Of a stretch of DNA of 64,000 nucleotides, positions 55,495 to 63,884 are shown one piece after another. The stretch comes from an uncultured Lachnospiraceae bacterium. Lineage in GTDB: Bacteria > Bacillota > Clostridia > Lachnospirales > Lachnospiraceae. The DNA lies in contig CAJUJG010000001.1 of the NCBI GenBank assembly GCA_910586715.1, positions 117,871 through 181,870 of the forward strand, given 5' to 3'. Both the position numbers and the translations under genes were made by a program. How positions within the stretch are numbered: position 1 is the stretch's first letter; each line of letters starts with the position of its first letter. The notes below the pieces were generated by a model that worked only from the letters and a program-made list of their open reading frames with translations, was not told the origin of the DNA and did no database searches.

Positions 55495-56937
55495 ATGTCA
55501 GTGCAATATGCAAAGCAATATGAAACAGTGATTGGTCTTGAAGTGCATGTGGAGCTTGCAACTAAGACGAAAATATTCTGCGGCTGTTCCACGGAATTTG
55601 GAGGAGCGCCGAATACGCATACCTGTCCCGTGTGCACTGGAATGCCGGGAACGCTTCCTGTGCTCAATAAACAGGTGGTGGAATACGCGATGGCAGTGGG
55701 ACTTGCGACAAACTGCGAAATCACGCGTCTGTGTAAATTTGACCGGAAGAATTACTTTTATCCGGACAATCCGCAGAATTATCAAATCAGTCAGCTTTAC
55801 CTGCCAATCTGCCGAAACGGTCATGTGGAGATTGAGACGGCGGACGGAAAAAAGAGCGTCGGTATTCATGAAATCCACATGGAGGAGGACGCGGGAAAGC
55901 TGCTTCACGACGAGTGGGAGGACTGTTCGCTTGTGGATTATAACCGCTCGGGGGTGCCTCTCATCGAGATTGTGTCAGAGCCGGATATGCGCAGCGCCGA
56001 GGAGGTGATTGCCTATTTGGAGAAGCTTCGCATGACGATACAGTATTTGGGGGCGTCGGACTGCAAACTGAACGAAGGTTCGATGCGTGCCGATGTCAAT
56101 TTGTCCGTGCGCGAAGTGGGTGCGGAGAGATTTGGAACACGTACAGAGATGAAGAACCTGAATTCATTCCGTGCGATTACGCACGCGATTGAACATGAGC
56201 GTGAGCGTCAGATTGAGCTGCTTGAGGCGGGGCAGCAGGTGATACAGGAGACAAGACGCTGGGATGATCATAAGGAATATTCTTATGCGATGCGTTCAAA
56301 AGAAGACGCGCAGGATTACCGCTATTTCCCAGACCCTGATTTGGTGCCCGTGTATATCAGTGATGCGTGGATTGCCGCGATAAGGGACGGTCTGCCCGAG
56401 TTTCGTGAGGAAAAAATGGCGCGTTATAAAGAAGTGTTTGACATTCCGGAGTACGACATTGGCATTATTACGGACACAAAGCATATGGCGGATTTGTTTG
56501 AAGAGACGGTGGCAATCTGCAATCAGCCCAAAAAGGTGTCAAACTGGCTGATGGGTGAGACGCTTCGCCTGTTGAAGGAGAACGCAATGGATGCGCAGGA
56601 TATTCGCTTTTCTCCCGGGAATCTTGCAAAGCTAATTGCGCTTGTGGACGGTAAGGAGATTAATTCTTCTGTGGCGAAGGAAGTCTTTGAAGTGATGTTT
56701 GAGAAAGATGTTAACCCGAAACAGTATGTGGAGGAGCATGGGCTGGGAACCGTGAATGATGAAACTGCGCTCAGAACGACCATTGAGGAAGTGCTTGCCG
56801 CCAATCCGCAGTCGGTGGAGGATTATCGCGGCGGAAAGGAGCGGGCGCTTGGTTTTTTGGTCGGGCAGACCATGAAAGCGATGAAGGGAAAAGCGGACCC
56901 TGCGGTGGTGAATCGGATTTTGAAGGAATTGCTGTAG
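55495..56937 (+). CDS. gatB: Asp/Glu-tRNA amidotransferase subunit B
   Basis: Kinase-like subunit that activates the mischarged aminoacyl-tRNA and binds its acceptor stem. The 480 residues have YETVIGLEVHVELATKTK, the zinc-site cysteines CGCS and HTCPVCTGMPG, NRSGVPLIEIVSEPDM and TRTEMKNLNSFRAI, and the C-terminal YqeY-like domain ending near LLEEL-type GKADPAVVNRILKELL. Last gene of the gatCAB operon. Confidence 0.97.
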   Translation: MSVQYAKQYETVIGLEVHVELATKTKIFCGCSTEFGGAPNTHTCPVCTGMPGTLPVLNKQVVEYAMAVGLATNCEITRLCKFDRKNYFYPDNPQNYQISQLYLPICRNGHVEIETADGKKSVGIHEIHMEEDAGKLLHDEWEDCSLVDYNRSGVPLIEIVSEPDMRSAEEVIAYLEKLRMTIQYLGASDCKLNEGSMRADVNLSVREVGAERFGTRTEMKNLNSFRAITHAIEHERERQIELLEAGQQVIQETRRWDDHKEYSYAMRSKEDAQDYRYFPDPDLVPVYISDAWIAAIRDGLPEFREEKMARYKEVFDIPEYDIGIITDTKHMADLFEETVAICNQPKKVSNWLMGETLRLLKENAMDAQDIRFSPGNLAKLIALVDGKEINSSVAKEVFEVMFEKDVNPKQYVEEHGLGTVNDETALRTTIEEVLAANPQSVEDYRGGKERALGFLVGQTMKAMKGKADPAVVNRILKELL

Positions 56938-57003
56938 CTTTTCGACAAAAATGATATAAAATATATAAAATATCAAAAACCGCTTGCCTTGTTCATGGGT
57001 GAG

Positions 57004-57129
57004 TATGGTATAATGTCGATAGACATTATACTAGCCCGAATGGGCATAAACGTACCATAATTACGAAGTAATTATGGTAAAATGTCGATAGACATTATAC
57101 TAGCCCGAATGGGCATGAATTTACCATAA
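57004..57129. repeat. Tandem 69-bp structured repeat, two copies
   Basis: Copies start at 57004 and 57073 and share a nearly identical core of about 43 bases. Each has a hairpin around GATA (GTATAATGTC/GACATTATAC, 57008-57017 with 57022-57031, perfect in copy 1), then GCCC-GAAT-GGGC (57034-57045), enclosed by TATGGTA/TACCATA. Between the copies TACCATAATTAC (57053-57064) pairs with GTAATTATGGTA (57068-57079) in a perfect 12-bp stem. The layout resembles extragenic palindromic or miniature mobile repeats. Confidence 0.85.
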
Positions 57130-57238
57130 TTGCCACAGTAGTATAGATGTCAAAAATGGAACTGTCAAGGATACTTTTGCAGAGATTTGATATTTTGTAC
57201 CATAAATATTTGGCATACCCATAATGAAGAATCGTAAA

Positions 57239-57276
57239 CGGCTGTTTTGTGGGATTTGTATCCTGCAAGACAGTCG
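57239..57276 (+). promoter_or_regulatory. 17-bp leader hairpin with G-U pairs upstream of GHKL kinase
   Basis: The arm 57239-57255 pairs with 57260-57276 over 17 positions around TTGT, thirteen Watson-Crick and four G-U. G-U pairs are stable only in plus-strand RNA, in the direction of the downstream gene. It ends 34 bases before the ribosome binding site. Possible regulatory hairpin; only TTTCG follows, so a simple terminator is less likely. Confidence 0.55.
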
Positions 57277-57320
57277 TTTCGTGTGGAATGCTATCGGAAG
57301 CTTTTGTTTGAGGAGGTGAG

Positions 57321-58616
57321 ATGGGAATGACAATATTAAGGGATTTATCCGTGCTGTGGTCGTTGTTCCATATTTTGGTTCTGTTCATGCTGTTGTACCG
57401 CTCCCGCTATACGAAAAAGAGAACCATCATTTTGACGGTGGTTTTTATGGGCTCCCTTGCCCTGTTCAATGTAGCGGGGCTGGTAAAGTACGGGACAGAG
57501 TTCATGGGACGGGTGTTTCTTCTGACCTGTACGCTGCCAAGTCTCTTTTTCTTTTGGTTCATGTCGCAGGATAAAAAGGGACAGTTTTTCTTTACGTTCT
57601 GTCTTGCGGACACGGTATCCTACTGGATTATCGCACTGACGAACATCCTGGATTTCTATTTTGGGGGGCAGAGGTATATCCTGATGTTTGCCGGGCGGCT
57701 TGTGCTGTTTCCGCTTGTGGAATGGGTGGCGTACCGATATCTGCGTAAGCCTTACAGGGAGCTGCAGGAGTCCGTGGCGAAGGGGTGGGGACTGTTCGCC
57801 GGAATGACGGCGCTTTATTATCTCCTGCTTGCGGTAACGGCGAACTTTCCTGTGGTTATCACGAAAAGACCGCAGGAGCTTCCGGCGTTTTTGCTCATCA
57901 TGGCGCTGATGCCCATGACATATGCCACAATTCTTGCAGCGATGTACCGCCAGCTCCTGCTCTTTCGGCGGCAGCAGAGCGAGCGGATGTTGCGGGAGCA
58001 GAAGAATATACTTGAGATGCGGCTAGAAAACCAGCAGTGCATTCGAAAGATGAAGCACGACATGAAAAGTTATACCGCAACCTTATCGGGACTTTTGGCG
58101 GCGGGAGAGACAAAAAAGGCAAAAGACTATCTGCAGGGTATTGAGCAGGAAACGGATTTTGGATGGGGGCAGTTTTGCCAAAACCCTTACATTAATGCTA
58201 CGGTTGCTTATTATGACAGGAAGCTTGAGGAACTCCACGCGAAGCGTCGGATCGATATCAGGATAGGGGAGGAAGTCCTGCCTCATATGGAGATATGCCG
58301 GATATTGGCAAACGGGATAGAGAACGCCTGCGATGAACTTGGTGCGCTTGCACCGGAGGATAGGGAGCTGTCGGTGCAGATGCAGTATAACGGGGAATAC
58401 CTGCTGATTCGCATCAGGAACCGCTGTCAGGAAGGGAGGTATGTGGAGCAGGGGAAACTGCCGAAAACGGACAAGGAGGGACATGGACATGGATACGGTC
58501 TGCGTTCCACGCAGGAAGATGTGGAGCGGCTTTCGGGGGACATGGCGTGTTATACGAAGAACGGGTATTTTGTGTTGGATGTAATGATACCGTGCAGATG
58601 TTTTATGATGTCCTGA
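57321..58616 (+). CDS. GHKL-type sensor histidine kinase (AgrC/VirS-like), orphan
   Basis: 431 residues. The first 210 form about six membrane segments, the layout of peptide-sensing AgrC-type kinases. The cytoplasmic part has the phospho-acceptor box KMKHDMKSY (H246), N-box ANGIENACDEL and G-box GHGYGLRST. No LytTR response regulator or precursor-peptide gene is adjacent, so its partner must be elsewhere. AGGAGG (57311-57316) fits ATG 57321 (4 bases) or ATG 57327 (10 bases); the first is given. Confidence 0.88.
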   Translation: MGMTILRDLSVLWSLFHILVLFMLLYRSRYTKKRTIILTVVFMGSLALFNVAGLVKYGTEFMGRVFLLTCTLPSLFFFWFMSQDKKGQFFFTFCLADTVSYWIIALTNILDFYFGGQRYILMFAGRLVLFPLVEWVAYRYLRKPYRELQESVAKGWGLFAGMTALYYLLLAVTANFPVVITKRPQELPAFLLIMALMPMTYATILAAMYRQLLLFRRQQSERMLREQKNILEMRLENQQCIRKMKHDMKSYTATLSGLLAAGETKKAKDYLQGIEQETDFGWGQFCQNPYINATVAYYDRKLEELHAKRRIDIRIGEEVLPHMEICRILANGIENACDELGALAPEDRELSVQMQYNGEYLLIRIRNRCQEGRYVEQGKLPKTDKEGHGHGYGLRSTQEDVERLSGDMACYTKNGYFVLDVMIPCRCFMMS

Positions 58617-58867
58617 TATTGTCTATTCGGCAGAACCTGAATATGCTCCGGAAGGCGGCGGTTAACCACTGCTCAATCCTTATTTCGTTTCGGACATTCA
58701 TTCTTAAAATTTGATTTTCGAAATAGATTTCCGTAATAAAAAACTGTAGGAAATTAACGGATAATATGTTATAATTATCTTAACGATAGAATGTTAAGGT
58801 ATATGGCAGTTCGGGAGATGTTTAGTCAGAACGGGCAATCTGTGTAGCATAAAAGGGGGGACGCTGT

Positions 58868-59326
58868 ATGGATACAAAATTAATGCAATATGTACAGATT
58901 TATGATGTGCCGACTGTATGTAATAGCTGCGGCGGTGTGTTGGTCTACAAGGGACTGGGAGAGTACCACTGCGAGAAGTGCAGAATCAAGGAATACGACA
59001 ATTACGGAAAGACGCGCAATTATATTGAAAAAAATCCCGGCGCGTCGGCTGTGGACATCGAGAAGAACACCGGCGTGAGCAAGGCGGCAATCCGTGAGAT
59101 GTTAAAGGAGTCACGCTTCGAGATTGTCGAGGGTACGAAATCGTTTCTGCGCTGTGAAGGCTGCGGGAAGGAAGTGCGCAGCGGCAGATACTGTTCGGAG
59201 TGTGAGAAGAATATTCATCTGACCATCGAGAAGCAGCAGCGCGAGAAGCTGCGCGAAAATATGCAGGGCTTTGCGATGAACAAAGGCGGCGAAACGGGGC
59301 AGAGGCGTTTTGTGCGTGATAAGTAA
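58868..59326 (+). CDS. Zinc-ribbon helix-turn-helix protein, YvyF/flagellar-operon-protein-like
   Basis: A 152-residue cytosolic protein. Two zinc-ribbon pairs frame the chain: CNSCGG with CEKC near the N-terminus, and CEGCGKE with CSEC near residue 100-115. Between them, ASAVDIEKNTGVSKAAIREML reads as a helix-turn-helix. This layout matches the YvyF family found near flgM in flagellar operons, but no flagellar gene is seen here, so it is either relocated or a relative with another role. GGGGGGA precedes ATG; TATAAT lies at about 58770. Confidence 0.75.
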   Translation: MDTKLMQYVQIYDVPTVCNSCGGVLVYKGLGEYHCEKCRIKEYDNYGKTRNYIEKNPGASAVDIEKNTGVSKAAIREMLKESRFEIVEGTKSFLRCEGCGKEVRSGRYCSECEKNIHLTIEKQQREKLRENMQGFAMNKGGETGQRRFVRDK

Positions 59327-59368
59327 GCGGGCTGTCGGGCTTATGCAAAGAAAATGTTGTGGTGAAAT

Positions 59369-59397
59369 AGAGGGAGTGTTGTGGAACGCTCTCTTTT
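59369..59397 (+). terminator. Rho-independent terminator after YvyF-like gene
   Basis: AGAGGGAGTGTT (59369-59380) pairs with AACGCTCTCTTT (59385-59396) with three G-U pairs around GTGG; T-run follows. Confidence 0.75.
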
Positions 59398-59448
59398 TGA
59401 TTTTACAAGTCTGTTGTAGTGAAATATATTAAACATATGTAAAAACAG

Positions 59449-59477
59449 TTGATTTTACAGAACATATATTCTATAAT
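59449..59477 (+). promoter_or_regulatory. Predicted sigma-A promoter of restriction-modification operon
   Basis: TTGATT at 59449-59454, 17-base spacer, TATAAT at 59472-59477. The leader would be about 35 bases. Confidence 0.65.
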
Positions 59478-59519
59478 GGTAGTATATTACGAATTAAAGC
59501 AAAAAAGTGGAGGATGCAT

Positions 59520-61898
59520 GTGGAAAAGATAACTATAAAGTTGGAACCAATGGCTGTAGAGATAATAAATTCAGATCAAAGGTTTGAAATGATTCCCAAT
59601 ATGAAATGGTCAGAAGCGCAGATTGATGCGTTTGTCGAGAAAGATATATTGGGGAAGCTTTATCAGGAGGAGATGGTTTTTCAGAAAAAAACAGGTATTA
59701 AAAAGATTGATTCTGCTATTCCATCAAAAGAAAGCGCAGCAGGAAATGGTGAAATTGATGTTATGCTCTTTAATTATTTTGGTAATCAAAATATTGACAT
59801 GATTATAGAAAATAAAACTGCCGGTACCCCGGTCGAAACCGCTTTGGCGGAAGGGCTTATTTATGCGGAGGGTAAAAATGAACGTTATAAAACAAGAGTG
59901 GTTATCGGATATAATGGTCAGGAGGCGTTATTAAAAGTCCGCGTGAAAGAGGGCTGGCAGGATTTATATATTAATGGAGAAAAAGTAAATGGATTTATAG
60001 GACCTGAAATTCTGAAATTGATTTATCAGTATCCTGATTGCAATATTTTTGAGTTTGATACTTCCGTTTTTACGCAAAAGGAGTTTCATAATATACTGGA
60101 CAGCCTGCGAAAAATTTATCGCGGTATATCGGGTTTACTTGCAGATAATGAAAATGCGCGCATTGATTTTACAATTGCATATATTGCATTGAAAATGATT
60201 ACGGAGAAAGAAAAGATTGAATATCAGGATAGTTCTTACGGATGGAAGGAGCTTAACAGACCGGCAACAGTCAGTGCAGCTGTAAATGCAGTAAAAAACA
60301 GTGACCGATATGCCAAATACAGAGATATTTTTACGATTGTATATAATAAGAAAACAAACAAAGCTTCGTTTGACTTTGCGGAAACAGTTGCAGAGATTGA
60401 TGTGGGAACAATTAAAGAAATACATAGTGAAATTAATAAAATTCCTAATATGCATGCATTGCCGATTGATTTGTTTGGAGAAGTATATGAGGTCTTGGCA
60501 AGCAAAAAAACGAAAAAAGACTTGGGTGAATACTTTACAAGAAGGCATATTATAAGACCGTTGCTTGCTATTTTTGTAAGAGACACAGATGTCAGAAACA
60601 TTGTCAATAGATATGGAACGCGTAAACATATCAAGATTGTGGATCCGTTTTGTGGGACCGGTGGTTTTCTGACAGAATTTTATAAACTGTTAAGTAATCG
60701 AATTGGCAACAATTCTGAGATTGATGCGGTGCAGCTTGCAAACGAATCCTTTTATGGATATGATATTAATCCCAGTAATACGACGCGTACAAAAATTAAT
60801 ATGTATTTGGCTGGAGACGGAATATCGGATGTGGAGAAGAGGGACAGTTTAGCATTATCCGATACGGATGTCACAAAGGCATTGGATACGTCCAATCGGC
60901 AGGAAAAGTTTGATTATGTGGTCACTAATGTGCCGTATGGAAAAGGAAAGATTGCGGTTAATCCTGCTGTGACAAACAATAAAAGATTAGAAATTAATGC
61001 TTTGATTAAGGTGGTTTCAATTTTAAATCCTTTAGGAAGGGCTTTGGTGATTATTCCTGACGGTATTTTAGAATCCCCTTCTCTTGCATCGATTCGACAA
61101 TGGTTTGTTAAGAACTGTAAAATTAATTTTGTGGTTTCCCTGCCAAAGTTTGCGTTTGCTCCGTACACAAAGGAAAAGACGTATGCGGTTTCTTTTACAA
61201 AGAGAGATACTGCGTTATGCTCGTTGGAGGAGCTGACATCAACCGATGAACGGTTTTGGGCGTATATTATTGATAATGACGGATATGCCAATTCGGATAA
61301 ACGGTTCGCAACAGGAAGACAGGATGAAAACGGGAAATGGATGCACAATGAATTATCTGTGTGGTACGATAAGAATGGTGCCGTCCATAAGTCTTTAATG
61401 GAAGAAAAATATGGAACAGAAGGAAGAGAGCAAAAAGAAGAGGAACGCTTTTATAATGAGTGGGGCAAAGAAATCCCGGGAAAAAAGTATGGTTTTATTC
61501 GAATCAGTGAGGTTCTCAAAGAATTTACGGTGAATTATAATAAGATTACAAGGCTTAAAAGTGTTTTTAGCGATTTGTCAAGATGTGATGCCGTGCTAAA
61601 TGAGGAGCAAAAAGAATATATAAAACAGATTGCGAAAAAATCCGACTGTGTAAAAGATGGTGCTTTAAAAGAAGAATATACAGAGCTGTTTGCATGGATG
61701 GGTGTGCTGTACGATGAGGAAGATGAGTGTTTTTATGATTTGCAAAATCCAATCAAGGTACATCAGGTGAATTTGCTTCCAGAAAAATATTTTAGAAACA
61801 TCTCCATAGAAGAGATTACAGTGGAGGAATTGTCGAAAGAAGTGGCAAACATCAAAAGAGAACTGAACAATCTGTTTAAGGATGTGATGAAATGGTAA
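59520..61898 (+). CDS. Restriction-modification fusion: PD-(D/E)XK nuclease plus N6-adenine DNA methylase
   Basis: 792 residues. The N-terminal domain holds a nuclease-like pattern GEID80 followed by IIENK (E97, K99), as in the N-terminal part of Type I R subunits. A helical domain with DLGEYFTRRHII leads to an HsdM-type methylase: SAM motif DPFCGTGGF (375-383) and catalytic NVPY (470-473; NPPY is usual). The C-terminus is helical and should contact the S subunit. GTG 59520 has GGAGG at 6 bases; ATG 59514 directly abuts it and is less likely. With the S gene overlapping by 7 bases this resembles BcgI-like Type IIB systems, where cutting and methylation share one chain. A Type I methylase with a decayed nuclease part is the alternative. 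A+T-rich. Confidence 0.85.
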   Translation: MEKITIKLEPMAVEIINSDQRFEMIPNMKWSEAQIDAFVEKDILGKLYQEEMVFQKKTGIKKIDSAIPSKESAAGNGEIDVMLFNYFGNQNIDMIIENKTAGTPVETALAEGLIYAEGKNERYKTRVVIGYNGQEALLKVRVKEGWQDLYINGEKVNGFIGPEILKLIYQYPDCNIFEFDTSVFTQKEFHNILDSLRKIYRGISGLLADNENARIDFTIAYIALKMITEKEKIEYQDSSYGWKELNRPATVSAAVNAVKNSDRYAKYRDIFTIVYNKKTNKASFDFAETVAEIDVGTIKEIHSEINKIPNMHALPIDLFGEVYEVLASKKTKKDLGEYFTRRHIIRPLLAIFVRDTDVRNIVNRYGTRKHIKIVDPFCGTGGFLTEFYKLLSNRIGNNSEIDAVQLANESFYGYDINPSNTTRTKINMYLAGDGISDVEKRDSLALSDTDVTKALDTSNRQEKFDYVVTNVPYGKGKIAVNPAVTNNKRLEINALIKVVSILNPLGRALVIIPDGILESPSLASIRQWFVKNCKINFVVSLPKFAFAPYTKEKTYAVSFTKRDTALCSLEELTSTDERFWAYIIDNDGYANSDKRFATGRQDENGKWMHNELSVWYDKNGAVHKSLMEEKYGTEGREQKEEERFYNEWGKEIPGKKYGFIRISEVLKEFTVNYNKITRLKSVFSDLSRCDAVLNEEQKEYIKQIAKKSDCVKDGALKEEYTELFAWMGVLYDEEDECFYDLQNPIKVHQVNLLPEKYFRNISIEEITVEELSKEVANIKRELNNLFKDVMKW

Positions 61899-62998
61899 TT
61901 CGGGAATGCTTTCAAGTCACAGGTGGTAATTCAGGATTAACAGAAAATATAATTTATCAAAACCCGCCGAAGAATGAACAACGCTCCGTTAAGGTCTATT
62001 CTGGAGCGACGCTGGAGACGACTTTATTAGGAAGTGTTGATAAAGACACGGTGCTTAATGGGAAGCAGATGGCAGTTTTTAGGGCTCCGGCAATTATTAT
62101 TGTCAGGAAGGGTTTGGCAGGAAAGACAAAATTTGTCGAAAAAGGAATATTTACAATTAATGATGACGCATATGTCATTACTGTTAAGGAAAAATATTCT
62201 GACCAAATTAATATTGAGTGGGCGCAAAAAGTGCTTCCGAATTATGCGGACAGATGTACCACATCGAAGGGGACAAATGCAACATTCTCCAAGGAGCAGT
62301 TTTTGGATATGGAGTTTTCTTTTCCGCCAATGCAGGAACAAGAAGAAATTGTGCGTATCTATAGGGATATATACGTTTTAAAATGTAATATGAATGCTTT
62401 GAATGAGCGTTTGGAACGGTTGGAGCATTACAGTATTCATAGCGATGCAATTTGTAAAATGAATGCGGGGAAAATTTTTGACTTAAAAGGCGGAAATTCC
62501 GGTCTGACTGAGGAATTGATATATTGGAACCAGCCAACGGAAGAAAAGGATGTAGTTTTTGTATATTCTTCCTCAACGGATATACAGACCAATATGGGAA
62601 TTATATCAAAAAACGCCCGAATTAAAGATGTTCCAATTAAAATTTTTGAGGGACCGGCACTGATACTTTCAAGGAATGGTCAGGCAGGAAAAGCGATGTT
62701 TATTGACAAGGGAATGTTTACAATTAATGATCACGCTTATGTGTTGACTGTTAAAGAGGAATACAAAAAGCAGGTTTGTTTGGAATGGTTTTCCTGTATA
62801 TGTGAAAAGTACACGAAGAATTGTGTAACATCGAAGGATGCGAACGGAACCTTTAATAAAGAAATTTTCCTAAAGGAGCAAATCGAGTTAATTGATTTTG
62901 AAATGCAGAAAAATATTGTGGAAAAGAAGAGAAGTCTGCACACAATACATGCAAAATTAAAGACCTTTCTCAGAATACTTGGCGAAATAGAAAACTAA
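61892..62998 (+). CDS. Restriction-modification specificity (S) subunit
   Basis: 368 residues, Type I S-like, which reads the DNA target for the preceding enzyme. There are two target recognition domains (about 8-150 and 197-340), each followed by a helical spacer (for example RIYRDIYVLKCNMNALNERLERL). The halves are clearly related: GGNSGLTE starts at residue 11 and again at 200, and FTINDDAYVITVKEKY matches FTINDHAYVLTVKEEY. Such symmetry is expected when both half-sites are the same or similar. It overlaps the upstream gene by seven bases. Confidence 0.92.
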   Translation: MVIRECFQVTGGNSGLTENIIYQNPPKNEQRSVKVYSGATLETTLLGSVDKDTVLNGKQMAVFRAPAIIIVRKGLAGKTKFVEKGIFTINDDAYVITVKEKYSDQINIEWAQKVLPNYADRCTTSKGTNATFSKEQFLDMEFSFPPMQEQEEIVRIYRDIYVLKCNMNALNERLERLEHYSIHSDAICKMNAGKIFDLKGGNSGLTEELIYWNQPTEEKDVVFVYSSSTDIQTNMGIISKNARIKDVPIKIFEGPALILSRNGQAGKAMFIDKGMFTINDHAYVLTVKEEYKKQVCLEWFSCICEKYTKNCVTSKDANGTFNKEIFLKEQIELIDFEMQKNIVEKKRSLHTIHAKLKTFLRILGEIEN

Positions 62999-63038
62999 TG
63001 TGTATCATATGTCATTAAAGTGGCGCAAGGGCACGCGT

Positions 63039-63064
63039 GAGCAGGGAAGAAACCTTCCCTGCTC
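63039..63064. terminator. Bidirectional hairpin between S gene and flavin reductase gene
   Basis: A perfect 11-bp stem GAGCAGGGAAG/CTTCCCTGCTC around AAAC, between convergent genes. Confidence 0.75.
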
Positions 63065-63070
63065 AATTTG

Positions 63071-63574
63071 TTACCGTGCCAAAACTTCAATAATTTCCCC
63101 GACATACATCGTATGCATATCCCCGTCCTGATACCATTTTTCGATTTCGGGCAGCAGGAAGCTGTCTTTCGTGATTTTCATCGCCGCCATTTTGTTGCAC
63201 AACAGAATAAAATCTCCTTCGTCAATAAACGGGATGGAGTGCTTATAATTCCATGTCAGTCCTGCCTCTGTCATTTTGTCACAGTTACGCCCGGAGTGGG
63301 AGCCGCAGTAGTTGAGCGCGGCGCGATGTCCTGCACCCATAAATGAGACGGAGAAAAAGTCGTTGCTGTCTATAAATTCTTTCGTGAATCTTGAGTCGCG
63401 GATGAAGATAAAGGCAACATTTTTGCCCCAAAGCACACCGACACCGCCCCAACTTACCGTCATGGTATTTGCCGCATCTTTGGTTCCTGCGGAGACAAGT
63501 CCCCAATCCTGACCGATGGTTTTGAATGGATTAAATTCCAGCTCTTCCAGTGGAAATGGTTGAAATGAATGCAT
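63071..63574 (-). CDS. Flavin reductase-like FMN-binding protein
   Basis: A 167-residue split-barrel flavoprotein. The pattern WGLVSAGTKDAANTMTVSWGGVGVLWG, with IRDSRFTKEFI and DFFSVSFMG, is typical of the flavin reductase-like family that binds FMN. Electron partner and substrate are unknown; members act in redox stress or as NAD(P)H:FMN reductases. AAAGGAAC precedes ATG on the minus strand, and TATAAT on that strand lies at 63631-63626. Confidence 0.9.
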   Translation of the reverse strand: MHSFQPFPLEELEFNPFKTIGQDWGLVSAGTKDAANTMTVSWGGVGVLWGKNVAFIFIRDSRFTKEFIDSNDFFSVSFMGAGHRAALNYCGSHSGRNCDKMTEAGLTWNYKHSIPFIDEGDFILLCNKMAAMKITKDSFLLPEIEKWYQDGDMHTMYVGEIIEVLAR

Positions 63575-63656
63575 ATTATCGTTCCTTTCTGTTTTGATTT
63601 CTGTTTTTAATTGATTTATATAAAAATTATACTATCATATGCGGGAGATGCCGCGT

Positions 63657-63839
63657 CTATTCTTTGATTCTGTCTAATTCCGTGAGATTGATTCCGGAAG
63701 ATGTGAGGATTACCTTCAATTCAATATATCTTATTTTCATGGCTTTGTATGATTCGGAATCTTTATCGGCTAAAAGCATATAGCTTTGTAATCTTGAAAA
63801 CTCTTCAACAGAAATTTTCAGCATTTCTTTTTCAGGCAT
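63657..63839 (-). CDS. Small hypothetical protein
   Basis: A 60-residue, mostly helical and charged protein that I do not recognise. It begins MPEKEMLKISVEEFSRLQSY. GGTGG lies 7-8 bases before its ATG on the minus strand, which supports translation. There are 82 bases to the flavin reductase start, so both may share a message. Confidence 0.5.
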   Translation of the reverse strand: MPEKEMLKISVEEFSRLQSYMLLADKDSESYKAMKIRYIELKVILTSSGINLTELDRIKE

Positions 63840-63884
63840 ATAGTCACCACCTTTTCATTGTTCCTGTCTGTAATGGGATAATGA

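Larger units (their letters stand above)
56938..57320. other. 383-base intergenic region between gatB and GHKL kinase gene
   Basis: Holds the tandem repeat (57004-57129) and an RNA hairpin (57239-57276), described separately. The first 60 bases are A+T-rich with no clear terminator for gatB. I find no convincing -35/-10 pair for the kinase and no believable small gene. Confidence 0.6.

Noticed and set aside
57004..57129. Possible CRISPR array from two direct repeats
   Set aside because: Only two copies, no unique spacer between them (the joint is itself palindromic), and no cas genes.
57095..57388. 97-residue minus-strand open frame in the intergenic region
   Set aside because: Covers repeat and hairpin sequence, overlaps the kinase start, has no ribosome binding site and resembles no family.
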